Source of the DNA: Eledone cirrhosa
Taxonomy: Eukaryota > Mollusca > Cephalopoda > Octopoda > Eledonidae
Length of the DNA: 64,000 nucleotides
Direction of reading: 5' to 3'
Assembly: GCA_964016885.1 (NCBI GenBank)
Contig: OZ024743.1
Span: 15,482,472-15,546,471 of the forward strand
Shown here: positions 9,766 through 20,143 of the stretch, one piece after another
Numbering within the stretch: the first letter of the stretch is position 1
How the letters are laid out: each line of letters begins with the position of its first letter
The notes under the pieces: model-generated
Database searches by the model: none
The model's input: the letters and a program-made list of their open reading frames with translations, nothing else
Told to the model about the DNA's origin: nothing
Program-made: the position numbers and the translations under genes

Positions 9766-12700
9766 ATGTCGAATCTAAACAGTTCGAATAACGGTGAAAT
9801 GGAGACTAGAATGTCATGTGACAGACTCTCACCCAACAGGTGCTCCCTGGCTCAGCAGCAGGGACCTGGCTGTCAACCAAATACTGCTGGTATCGGAGGA
9901 AGAAGAAGAAGGAAAGGGACCAGAACCAACTGGACGAAAGAATTGAATAGAACTGTTATACAATGTTACCTGAAGAGTAACCCCAAGGAGAAAGGCTATA
10001 GGAAAAGAATGCATAACATCTGGAACGATATTGGTCCATTTAAATTAGATGAACAAAAACTGGCCGGGCAGGCTCGGGTAATAAGAACTAATGGGGGGAT
10101 AAGTGAGCTGGAACTGGAGGAACTGAGCAGAGAGATTAGGTTGGAGATGGAGAGTGGAGTATGCCAGGCAAACGAGCCAGTGGGAAATGAAGGCGAAGAG
10201 GTCGAGAGAACGGAGGAACCACCCGAAGCAGACAATGATCTGAATGCTGAGATAAATAATACCTGGAACAGAGATACGGCCACTGAGGAGATGAATGCTG
10301 ACGGGCTAGGACAAGATTTGGTTGATATCCTAAACTTAGTGGTAGATGAATTGAACAATGATAGTGGGAGACCTATGAACCTAAGATTTGTAGACAGGAA
10401 AAAGTTAAAAGAAACAACAGCTAAGGTAAAGAAAGTCATCCCATACCTTGAGGCGAGGAGCCTTCACCAGTGCAACAATATCCTCAAAGCAACAGCAAAT
10501 ACGGTGAGGAAACTACTTGGTATAAAAGCGAGAGCAAACAGCATAAACAAGAAAGAGCAGAGCCTTGGTGGAAGAAACTACTGAGTGGTCAAATCAGGGA
10601 AATGAGAAATGACATTGGAAAGCTTGAGTCCCTACTGAATGGGACACTAAAAAACATAGACACTAAAAATAGACTGGAAATAAAGTACAAAACTAGGAGG
10701 AAAAAGCTAAATATTATCATAGAGGAACTGAAGCAACGCATTGTAGCAAAGAGTACAAAAATCAGGCGATACGAGAACAGAGTCAGTCAGTATAGACAGA
10801 ACCGCATGTTCGACAACAACCAGAAGATGCTGTTTGGACAGCTTGAAGGGAACGAAAGAGGCAACGACTTGATCACTGAGGCGGAACAAACTAAAACATT
10901 CTGGAGAGGAATATGGGAGCAGGATGTTAAACATAATGACCAGGCAGTGTGGATTGAGACAGTACAGAAGGAGATCAGTGAACAGGCACACCAACAAACT
11001 GATTTGAGTATCACAGTTGAAACTCTTAAGGGGCAGGCCAAAAAACTAACCAACTGGAAGTCACCTGGCCCAGATGGTGTGCAGGAGTATTGGATTTAAA
11101 ACATAACATCCCTCCACCCGAAACTGACAACCATGTTCAATGACTGCTTGATGTCAGGTGAGGTACCAGAGTGGTTGACAAAAGGTACCACAGTTCTGAT
11201 AATGAAAGACCGAATCAAGGGTAATGATGTTACCAATTATAGACCTATCACATGTCTGTCCGTAATGTGGAAACTGTTGACAAGCATTGTGTCTGAGGAA
11301 ATCTACCATCACCTCCACACAAACAACTTGTTACCGGACGAACAGAAAGGATGCCGAAAGAAGTCACGTGGTACAAAGGACCAGTTACTTATTGATAAGA
11401 TGGTAATGAGGAATTGCAAGAGGAGACACACTGGTCTTGCCATGGGATGGATAGACTACAAAAAGGTATTTGACATGGTGCCTCATTCTTGGATCACCAA
11501 AAGCCTGGAGATCTTCAAGGTGGCTGATAACATCAGACAGTTGTTGGGCAAAAGTATAAAGTCCTGGGAAACAGAGTTAACATCAACTGGAGAATCCTTG
11601 GGAAGCGTGAAGATCAAGAGAGGTATCTTCCAGGGAGATAGTCTGTCCCCTCTGTTGTTTGTCCTTGCCCTGATGCCCCTGACCAGTGTACTGGGAAAAG
11701 TGAGAGCAGGATACAGGTTGGGAATGGGAGGGCTTACCATCAATCACCTCCTCTTCATGGACGATCTTAAGCTCTTCGGGAAGAGTGAGAAGGAGTTGGA
11801 TGTGCTTGTTGACACTGCCCGTATTTTCAGCAATGATATATGTATGCAATTTGGTATTAGTAAGTGTGGAATCATTGTGATGAGGAGGGGTAAGTTGAGC
11901 AGAAGTAACGGAATCCAGATACCAAAAGGTGAGATGATAAAGGAAATTGACTCTGAGGAAGGATACAAGTATTTGAGCGTTCTGGAGGCTGATGACATCA
12001 AGAACAAAAAAATGAAGGAATTGATAAGAACTGAATACATTACGAGAGTAAGGAGCGTATTAAAGTCACATCTGAACAGTAGGAATGTCATAAGTGCAGT
12101 AAATTCCCGGGCTGTGTCTATTATTAGGTACAGTGCGGGAATTCTGAGATGGAATGTTGCTGAACAAAAAGAAATGGATAGGAAGACAAGGAAGCTATTG
12201 ACTATCTACAATATGTTCCACAAGAGGAGTGATGTCGATAGACTCTACTTAAGGAGATATGAAGGTGGAAGAGGTCTTATCAGCATAGAGGACTGTGTTC
12301 AGATGGAGAAAAACAACCTACACAAATACGTGACTGATAGTAAGGAGCCAATGCTCAGAACTGTACTGAAGGAGGGGACAATAGGCCAGGGGATGTCCAA
12401 GGAGGAAATAACATCAAGGAGAAAGAGCAGCCTTCTGGAAAAATCCCTTCATAGTACCTTCTTTGAGAAAACTGAATTTAGAGATCCACAGACATGGAAC
12501 TGGTTGAAAAGAGAAGGACATAAAAAGGGTACAGAAGGAATGTTAATGGCTGCGCAGGAGCAGGCCCTCAAAACGAAGTGGTTGAAACACCACATTTACA
12601 CGGAGGAGGCTAGCCCACTGTGCAGGATCTGTGGAGAGAGAGAGGAGACTGTTGCTCACATTGTATCCGAGTGTAAACACCTAGCCCAGACTCACTATAA

Positions 12701-13193
12701 GGGCTGGAGACATGATGTGATGGGCAGGGTGATCCACTGCCACCTATGCAAAGTAAACAATTTACCACATTCTGAGAAGTGGTATGAGCATAAGCCAGAG
12801 GTGGTGATAGAAAACGATCAGGTGAAGGTGCTGTGGGATTTTAGGATACAGACGGACAAGAAACTGGAACACAATAGACCTGACCTGGTGGTTTTGGACA
12901 AAGAAAAAAGATCGTGCCTGATTGTAGATGTGGCCTGCCCATTCGACACGAGAGTGCAAGAGAAGGAGAGGGAGAAAATTAACCGATACCAGGACTTAAA
13001 GTGGGAGGTAAAAAGGATTTGGAACTGCCATGAAGTCAAAGTGATCCCGATTGTCATAGGCGCACTAGGGACTATCTCAAAAAGTTTCCAGGGATGGTTA
13101 AATAAAATTGGCCCCGCCACGATTTTTGGAACGCTTCAAAAGGCATGCTTGCTGGAAACAGCAAGAACCTTCCGATACGTCCTGAATATCTGA
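9766..13193 (+). pseudogene. R4/Dong-like polyprotein: N-terminal DNA-binding-like region, RT, CCHC finger, restriction-like endonuclease
   Basis: About 1,140 codons, broken by one frameshift (10,520-10,560) and one in-frame TAA at 11,097-11,099. The N-terminus (from 9766) has a basic RRRRK patch and a Trp-containing segment (RTNWTKELNRTVIQCYL ... HNIWNDIG, about residues 53-90) that could be a Myb/SANT-like DNA-binding fold (inference). RT: WKSPGPDGVQEYW, NYRPITCL, motif A WIDYKKVFDMVPHSW, GIFQGDSLSPLLF, catalytic FMDD (11,752-11,766). Finger CRICGEREETVAHIVSEC near 12,619-12,675; nuclease signature RPDLVVLD ... LIVDVACPFD near 12,872. The start codon is the first ATG of the open frame. Only two lesions in 3.4 kb suggest a fairly young copy. 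Confidence 0.8.
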
Positions 13194-13297
13194 TGCTGCA
13201 GGTAGTGGCTTGATATTCATTTCAACAAACTTTCCAGTTAACTAACATCAATGACTGAGATTCAAAGAGTAATAACAATAATAATAATAATAATAGT

Positions 13298-13580
13298 AAT
13301 TGTTTCTACTGTTGGCACAAGGCCAGCAATTATATCAGTGTATTACTGGTTTCTACAATAGACACAAGGCCAGAAATTATCCCAGTGTATTACTCGTACG
13401 TTATTTTATCGACCACATTAGGATGAAATGCAAAGTTAACCTCGACGGGATTTGAACTCAGAATATTAATACTAATAATTGTTTCTACTTTAGGCACAAG
13501 GCCAGCAATTACCAGTGCATTACTGGTACTTTATTTTATCGACCCCGTAAGGATGAAAGGCAAAGTCAACCTCAATACTA
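13298..13580 (-). repeat. Three overlapping or nested SINE pieces
   Basis: Three partial copies of the same tRNA-headed SINE lie in one orientation: about 13303-13352, 13353-13465 and 13478-13580. Each begins (on the plus strand) with the tttctac...gcacaaggccag end and the last two include the ttattttatcgacc...ggatgaaa.gcaaagt core. All lack the tRNA-like head, so they are 5'-truncated. They lie between two R4/Dong-like 3' ends within AAT-rich sequence. Confidence 0.75.
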
Positions 13581-13587
13581 ATAACAA

Positions 13588-14028
13588 TAATAATTTAGGA
13601 TACAGACGGACAAGAAATTAGAACACAACAGACCTGACCTAGTGGTTTTTAACAAGGAAAAAAAATCGTGCATGATTGTAGATGGAACCTGACCCTTTGA
13701 CACGAGAGTTCAAGAGAAGGAGAGGGAGAAAATTAACCGATACTAGGATTTAAAATGTGACTTAAAAAGGATTTGGAACTGCCATGAGATCAAGGTCGTC
13801 CCGATTGTCATAGGAACTCTAAGTAATATCTCAAGGATGTTTCAAGGATGGTTAAAGAAGATTAGTCCAGCCCCGTTTTTTTGGAACACTTAAAAAGGCA
13901 TGGTTGCTGGGAACATCAAGAACCCTCCGATACGTCCTAAATATCTGAGGCTGCAGGTAGCGGCTTGATAATCATTTCAACAAACTTTCCAGTTAAATAA
14001 CATCAATGACTGAGACACAAAGAACAAT
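13588..14028 (+). mobile_element. R4/Dong-like LINE, 5'-truncated 3' end
   Basis: From tttaggatacagacggacaag the sequence matches copy 2 from about 12,840 to its 3' end, including the nuclease signature (acagacctgacctagtggtt) and the 3' UTR (aactttccagttaaataacatcaatgactgag). It has several stops. The 5' junction is in AATAATAAT and the 3' end abuts, at caataatgg, the 3' end of the minus-strand Tx1-like copy B. This is a clear case of an R4/Dong-like insertion at the AAT-rich tail of a Tx1-like LINE. Confidence 0.85.
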
Positions 14029-14289
14029 AATGGTTTCTTTATTGGCCACAAGGGCTAACTCGAAGAAAAACATTAGAGACAGCACAGAACAGTACAGGAC
14101 GATACAAAGTGGGTTTTGGTCGTGTAAACAGGTTATAACAAAATTGGTCTAGAATTCAAAATAATTCAAATAACAAAAATTGCCCAAAAAGGTGGAAACC
14201 TCCGAGGGTCACTCGTGGCGAAAACCACACAAAAAGGCCACGGCTGCCCTGACGACCAGGGCTAGAACCCTCTCTCAGTTTTCCCACTC

Positions 14290-17200
14290 CTCAGTCTACA
14301 AGCACATACTCAGAGCGAGGCTGTTCACTCGGACCAGACTCGCCACTTTCACCCACCTTTCAACAAACTTACTAGAAGACAGCACTTGCCTCTCCACCCT
14401 GACTTTCCTCTTCAAGTGAAACTTGAAAAAATTAATCAGGGATTGGCCGCAGAGGAAAATGTCCGTCTTCAACCCTTTCAGCCTTGTGCACCACACAATC
14501 TCTTTTGCCATGGCCACCTGGCAGATGAAAACTGTCTGCCCTTCCTCCTCTTTAGAGGGACTACCTGCACAACTGACTTAGTCGATAACTGGATCCGTCC
14601 TACACACGACAGCAGCTGTTCGACATAGCTCCACAAGTCAGCAATCCTCGGGCACTGAATGAGTGCGTGCACAACGGTTTCGTCACCCTGCACGCATCTC
14701 GAACAGGCTCGGCTGACAGCACCTCCTTGCCTGTAGAGCTTATCCCGAACCGGCAACGCTCCCCGGTAGCACTGCCAGGCCAGGGATTTCTGGAAGTTGT
14801 CCATAGGCCCCGGTCTGAAAGTTCTCTTGAAGAGAGCGAACAGCTGATCGTCTTCGACGCCCAGGGTCTCTCCGAGAACGTCGTCCCACTTTCCATCCAC
14901 TAGCCCTCTATAGAACGCAAAGGTGGATGTTTCACCGATACTAGTGCCCAACTGGTAGAGCGCTTGGAGACATGCAAGCTTCCAAGCGCTGTCCCTCGGT
15001 ATTTTCCTGATCATGGACTGCAGCTCCGTCAAGGAGACGAGCCGGGGAAAAGCGGGTCTGGCAAACGGCGACCACACTTGTTCACCGTCAAGGAAGCACC
15101 AGAGATGTCGCAGCCTGAGCGCATGTTTGCGCATCATGAGCCACGGCAAGCCTAGTCCTCCACGCAACGGGTGTTGACAGCAAATGGATCGTCTGACCAT
15201 GGGAGCACGTCCCTTCCACAAAAAGCGGAAGAGAAGGCGCTCCATTTTGGTCAAAGTTGGGCAGCGCACGGTACGACGGTCAGGCGGTAGCAGATGACGG
15301 ACGCTATGTACGCATTCGCCACCTCCTCCCGAACTTTCAGAGACAGCCTCTCTTCGGCCCATTTCTGGGTGATAGAGGCTACCCTGCTCGTCTCCTTGCT
15401 CCAGTTTTTCTCCATCTGTCGGTCCGGAGTGAACCAGACCCTGAGCAATTTAACCGGTCCTTCCGTCCAGTGACTCACGACGCTGTCGGATGGCATTTCA
15501 GGTGCCGAGTTGCAAGCCCACCAACTTTTCCTGGTTTATCTTTGCTCCTGTCACCGCTTCGTATTCCTTGAGAGCGGTACCGAGCATCTGGACATGTTTG
15601 GTGCTCGACACCACCACGCTTAGGTCGTCGGTGTATGTTGACACGGATCTCCCGCAACCCAGTTCGCGTAGGACCTCCCTCATCGTCTCCAATTTGTGCA
15701 GTAACGGCTCGATGGCTAGTACGTACAACAGGGACGAGAGGGGAACACCTGGCGGACCGAGCGCATGAGGCTGAAAGGCTGCGACAGGTGACCATCCACC
15801 CTCACAATCGAGCAGATGTCGCTGTGCATCGCAGCGATCCAGCCCATTAATACGGACCCGAAGCTGGCCGCCTCGATGACCGCAGCCAGGTGCCGATGGT
15901 TAACCATATCAAATGCTTTAGATTGATCCAATTTGATCAGGCCCCACCTCTGCCAGGTTCCTTATCCACTCTCTCTATGATGTATCGCATGAGATGGAGG
16001 TTGTCATAGATGGATCTGTCCGGAATTGCGCATATCTGCGCCTCTCCCACGAGATCACCGACGACAAGCGCCAATCTCTTTGCTAACAACTTGGCCAAAA
16101 TCTTAAACTCTGTGATTAGCAGAGTTATGGGCCTGAAGTGGTCTATAACGTGCCCCTTGTCCGGATATTTTCTCAGCAGCGCCACCGCTCCCCGGCTCAT
16201 AAAACTGGGAATGCTCCCGTTCTGCTGCCAATTGCAGTAGACATCTGCCAAAAGGTCGCCGAACAAGTGTGGCATATATGCATAAAGCTCGTAGAGCAGA
16301 CCAGCCAAACCTGGCGATTTACCCCTCGTACAGTCAGACAACGCTTCCCGTATTTCACCTGATCATCGGCTTTTCGCAACACTGCCCTCCGGTCGTCGAG
16401 GGCCGCGGCAGTCCATCGAGGTATGCACCGAAGTCCATACTCCGACCCGGCCTGCCGCCGCTCCCAAACAATTGAGCAAAGTGCTGTTGAAAAGCCGCAC
16501 ACATCTGCTCGTGTTCGAGCAACATGTGCCCGTTTTGATCAGGCAAAGACCGAATTGTGGCGTGTTGCCACATCGCCCCTCCACCACCCGGGCCCATTGA
16601 ATGGCTTTCGTCCCCTCGTGTCTTAGAGCACACGCTCTAGATCTCACAACGCGGCCTTCATGCATTGCGTTGAAGAATTGGTTGAGTGCCAATCTCGCCG
16701 CATGCACGTCGGTTGCGATGCCTGTCCTAAACGCCTCTTCTAGCTATCTAACTAACTCTCCCTCTACTCTATTTTCCTCTATCACTACTCCTTTGCTAAA
16801 CCTTATCGATTCTACACTAATAACCCTTTTCAGGCTAAACCACCACCTGTTGTTGACGATCGCACCCGTCAACGGACGCTTAACTAATTTGCTAATCCGG
16901 TCTTTGTAAGCTTTGCGCGCCGAGAACGACTCGTTCAGCTTCCAGTAGCCGGACCTTTGCCTATGGAGTCCATCTAAGTCAACTTCACAGATCACAAATT
17001 TGTGGTCCGTGTAGTCGACTACTTTAAATTGTGGACAGCCTACACTAGCCTTATCTGTTTCCCTACAGAATACCCTATCTAAATACTATCTGGATGACCC
17101 TTTAACAGTATTAGTTATAGAGTAGTCGCCACTTTAGCAGGGTGGTAGAATCAGTGGTCGTTACTTTAACAGGGTAGATGATTGAAGGTCGTTAGTTGCC

Positions 17201-17890
17201 AGTGTGGTAAGTGATAGTATCCTCGTTGGATTATCTTGTTGACATAGACGTGAGGGAAGGTCCCTCGATCTATTTACCATCTATTTACAATATTCCTTTC
17301 ATCAGGTCGCCCATTCCAGCAGCATGGATTATAGATGTTATTGAGACACGAGTAACATAACAATGATTTCAACAGCAGTAATTAGAGATGAAATGTATGT
17401 TTATTTATATGGTTGAAGTTACAGATAAAAAGAGGTTACAAAAGGGAATGTGCCATTTCGCCGTTAAGCCGGCGAGGCTCGGGGTGCAATATCTCACTGT
17501 TACATTATGCGTGTTGCTGGCTCGAAGTTTCTGGTACAAGAGAGAGATTCTTCAAATCTTCGCGGGGAATTTCTTCCTCAGGGCGCGTAGAGATACATCC
17601 TCTTCTACTGGCGCTGATTGTCTGAACTGAGCCAAATCACGCACAGAGAATGTATGTGAGCCCGCGGAATGTAGGTCACTACAACCCGATGCGGTTTGCC
17701 CATGTCCACATTGGCACATTCGGATAATCCAGTCTATACATGTCAGACAGTTCAAAACGTCTGAGCAAGTTGTTGGGGCTTTTACAACCTCCTGCCCTCT
17801 CTACTAGCCCCACATAATCACATCGTACATCTAAGATAACGTTCCAGTCGCTCACTAACACTAAAGAGCGGGACGTTCCAAGAAAGGATA
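14290..17890 (-). pseudogene. Tx1-like ORF2 of copy B, decayed
   Basis: Protein order, read from high to low coordinates: endonuclease C-terminal half (17,890-17,690: SFLGTSRSLVLVSDWN, YPNVPMWTW), interruption, endonuclease end and linker (17,100-16,600), RT (16,341-15,500: CTRGKSPGLAGLLYELY, FRPITLL, MDQSKAFDMVNH, catalytic YTDD near 15,635-15,624), then the C-terminal region with FLWKGRAPMVRRSICCQHPL and the finger CSRCVQGDETVVHALIQC near 14,710. At least six frame changes are needed. Unlike copy A the RT box keeps its aromatic residue. The 885-base open segment at 14,478-15,362 is the longest intact piece. Confidence 0.8.
17101..17687. mobile_element. Unclassified 585-bp insertion in copy B, candidate solo LTR
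   Basis: Copies A and C run without a break through the equivalent position (ctggatgaccctatg), whereas here the sequence leaves after gatgaccc and resumes at gatgcgg. ACCC is present at both junctions, compatible with a 4-bp target duplication. On the minus strand the insert begins TGTAGTGACC and contains TATAAATA and AATAAA close together, as LTRs often do; it ends TACTGTTAAA rather than a clean CA. It has no coding capacity I recognise. A solo LTR fits best but a non-autonomous DNA transposon is possible. Confidence 0.45.
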
Positions 17891-17913
17891 CGTCTGACTG
17901 ATATTCAAAGAAC

Positions 17914-17944
<31 letters not shown>

Positions 17945-17950
17945 CTTTTC
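17888..17950 (+). repeat. R4/Dong-like 3'-end remnant and AAT tract
   Basis: The piece gactgatattcaaagaacaataataataat resembles the last bases of R4/Dong-like copy 2 (gactgagattcaaagagtaataacaataat). It sits directly at the 5' truncation point of Tx1-like copy B. Confidence 0.5.
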
Positions 17951-18525
17951 TGAATATGTAGCTGCCATACACTTTTTATCTATCGCACCTTCAATATATA
18001 CTGTATCTCCTACAACCTGCAGTAAACATCACATAATTCATCGCATATGCCAATCCGCTTTAATTGACGAGTCATTTTTATTTACCTGAAAACATTGGCT
18101 TATAACGGCTCGGGCAAAACATGAATTCTTTGAACTCTCGACAGTTTGGGTGACCTAGAAAAGGATATTTGAGACGACCCATATTCCATGAGAATAACTT
18201 GAAATGAAAGAAATAATGAGTAGTAGAAATGTAGAGTGATATGCAGGGAGTAAGCTAGACATACAATACAGGAAATAGAAATAAAAACGGACAGGTAGAT
18301 AAATAGTATTAATAAAAATGAAAACGTATGTATTTCTTTACCAATACTGTAGTCAGTATAACCATTGTTAATATTTGTTCTTATGAATAAATCTTTTAAA
18401 CATATTCCAAGTGTCATTTATTGCTGATTTTCAAAAATCTCATAGATCTCCCTCTATTCTTCCTGACTTTCTTTCCTTTGTAAGCATACGCACATAAAAA
18501 TTGACATAGATATAATTATATGCAT
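17951..18525. other. No gene recognised
   Basis: AT-rich sequence without a convincing reading frame, finger, RT or SINE block. Confidence 0.6.
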
Positions 18526-18611
18526 ATACACACACACACACACATAGAACTTACAATAATATGTATATGTATATATATATATATATATATGCATATATAT
18601 ATATATATATA

Positions 18612-18671
<60 letters not shown>

Positions 18672-18723
18672 TATATATTTATATATATGTATATATGTGT
18701 ACACACGCACCCCCCCCCCCCCC

Positions 18724-18754
<31 letters not shown>

Positions 18755-18890
18755 CTTCTCTCTCTCTTTCGTCTGCGACTTCACAAAACTTATGTTTACC
18801 GAATTCGTAGACCAGACCCCTTCTTCTTCTTCTTCTTCTTCTTCTTCTTCTTCTTCTTCTTCTTCTTCTTCTCCCCCCCCCCCCCCGTTA
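18526..18890. repeat. Microsatellite cluster: (CA)n, (TA)n, C-tract, (TTC)n
   Basis: In order: cacaca (18,530-18,544), interrupted (TA)n with atgcatat interruptions (18,560-18,700), a run of about 14 C (18,711-18,724), (CA)n and (TA)n, ctctct, then about 18 TTC units (18,818-18,871) and a second C-run. Long frames on both strands here (Tyr-Ile repeats, poly-Ser, poly-Glu) are products of the repeats, not genes. Confidence 0.95.
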
Positions 18891-19913
18891 GACTTGTGCG
18901 AAATTCCTTCCTTTCTCACATTTTAACCAGGTTTGATGGTCTTTTGTCTCTTGTTCACGATTTCACCGAGTTTATATTCATAGAGATCTGGGACTTGTCT
19001 ATTTCTTCTCACTTTCCGTTGCTTAAACCATTTTGTCTGTTACCCTAACGTCCTCTTTATTTACGTGTCCCAACGACTTTTTTTAGCCGTTGTTCGCACC
19101 AACCTGAGGCATATGGCCCTTAAAGCGATGAAATGCCTGGGACGGTTGGAGGGTCACTGATGAAGGACTCACTTTTTCATATGCACCACCATTTGCAACG
19201 CGCAGCCATTATTATAATATATATATATATATATGCAAAAGTTTTATTTAAGATTGTTGGGTTACAACGAGTAAATATTTTATAACAACAGTTTCTGGAG
19301 TAGATTTACGATATTAAACAAATGGAAACTATATTTATAAAACCATATTTATTTCGTTATATATATTTCTGGGATATCATATTAAAAATATGGTATGCCT
19401 TCCTCAGACAAAATACAATACATAAGCTGTTTTATAAATAATTAGTGACATACCTTGTAATAATGCAACTTCCATTTAAAAAGTTGATTTGGTATATATA
19501 TGCATATATGCGTACACACAATATCTGTCAATTACATGCAATATATGTGAATTTACGTTAGTGAGTATGTATGATGGAGGGAGATGTTACTTAGAAATGA
19601 CGCTTCATAAAATAAAGATTAACTTCAAAAGATAGAATAAATTTAAAATAGATATACAGATTGTTTGATAGATGGTAGTGATAGTGATGTTTGTTGTAGT
19701 GAAAGGTAATAATACTAAAAGACAACAAGAATTTAAAATGACAAAAAAAAAATCTATAGATAGCCACAGGATGTGGATTATTCAATGGATTTCAAAATGA
19801 TTGGGTTATTTTGTTATTTTTGCTATTATGGATGTCGTCTCACGTAAGAATGCTTATTGTAGATTTCTCTTGCAGCAGTAATAAAAATGATTGTGCTGAA
19901 GTAAAATACAAAA
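18891..19913. other. No gene recognised
   Basis: AT-rich, with a short (TA)n at about 19,217-19,234. No coding or repeat family identified. Confidence 0.6.
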
Positions 19914-20127
19914 TAACATTGTTTATAATTGTTTCTACTTTTGGCACAAGGCCAGCAATTAGCCAGTACATTACTGGTACTTTATTTTATCGACCACGTA
20001 AGGATGAAATGAAACGTTAACCTCGGCGGGATTTTTGAACTCAGATCGTAAAGGGACGTAACTATGCTGGAAAGCATGGCGTCCGACTCTCTACCTATAC
20101 TGCCAATCCACCGCCATTAACATTGTT
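19914..20127 (-). repeat. tRNA-derived SINE with 10-bp flanking repeat
   Basis: A minus-strand SINE containing the gcacaaggccagcaatt, tttattttatcgacc and gggatttttgaactcagatcgtaaa blocks, the last being the B-box-like end of the tRNA-related head. The repeat taacattgtt occurs at 19,914-19,923 and 20,118-20,127 and is likely the target duplication. Immediately beyond (20,130-20,145) a 16-base scrap of another SINE end, aattgtttctacttt, joins the broken edge of Tx1-like copy C. Confidence 0.85.
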
Positions 20128-20143
20128 AATAATTGTTTCTACT

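Larger units (their letters stand above)
8363..13297 (+). mobile_element. R4/Dong-like LINE, copy 2 (near full length)
   Basis: This copy includes about 1.4 kb of leader, a long ORF (9766-13193) and a short 3' UTR ending in (TAA)n at about 13275-13297. It differs substantially from copy 1 at the protein level, so they are separate families of the same branch. The 3' UTR (aactttccagttaactaacatcaatgactgag) recurs in the truncated copy at 13588-14028 and, in part, at 17888. The 5' boundary is set at the end of the (AAT)n tract and is an inference. Confidence 0.72.
14029..17890 (-). mobile_element. Tx1-like LINE, copy B (5'-truncated, with an insertion)
   Basis: On the minus strand this copy runs from within the EEP endonuclease (17,890) through RT to the 3' UTR at 14,029. 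The 3' UTR shares tttctttattggccac, aggacgatacaaa and the ccacggctgccctgacgaccagggc block with the other copies. Its endonuclease is split by about 585 bp of foreign sequence (17,101-17,687). Its 5' truncation abuts an R4/Dong-like 3' remnant and AAT-rich DNA. Confidence 0.82.

Noticed and set aside
10000..12960. Many minus-strand frames of 60-150 codons
   Set aside because: Antisense shadows of the R4/Dong-like ORF; no motifs of their own.
18526..18926. Several overlapping 70-145 codon frames on both strands
   Set aside because: They are translations of (TA)n, (CA)n, C-runs and (TTC)n and consist of Tyr/Ile, Pro, Ser or Glu repeats.
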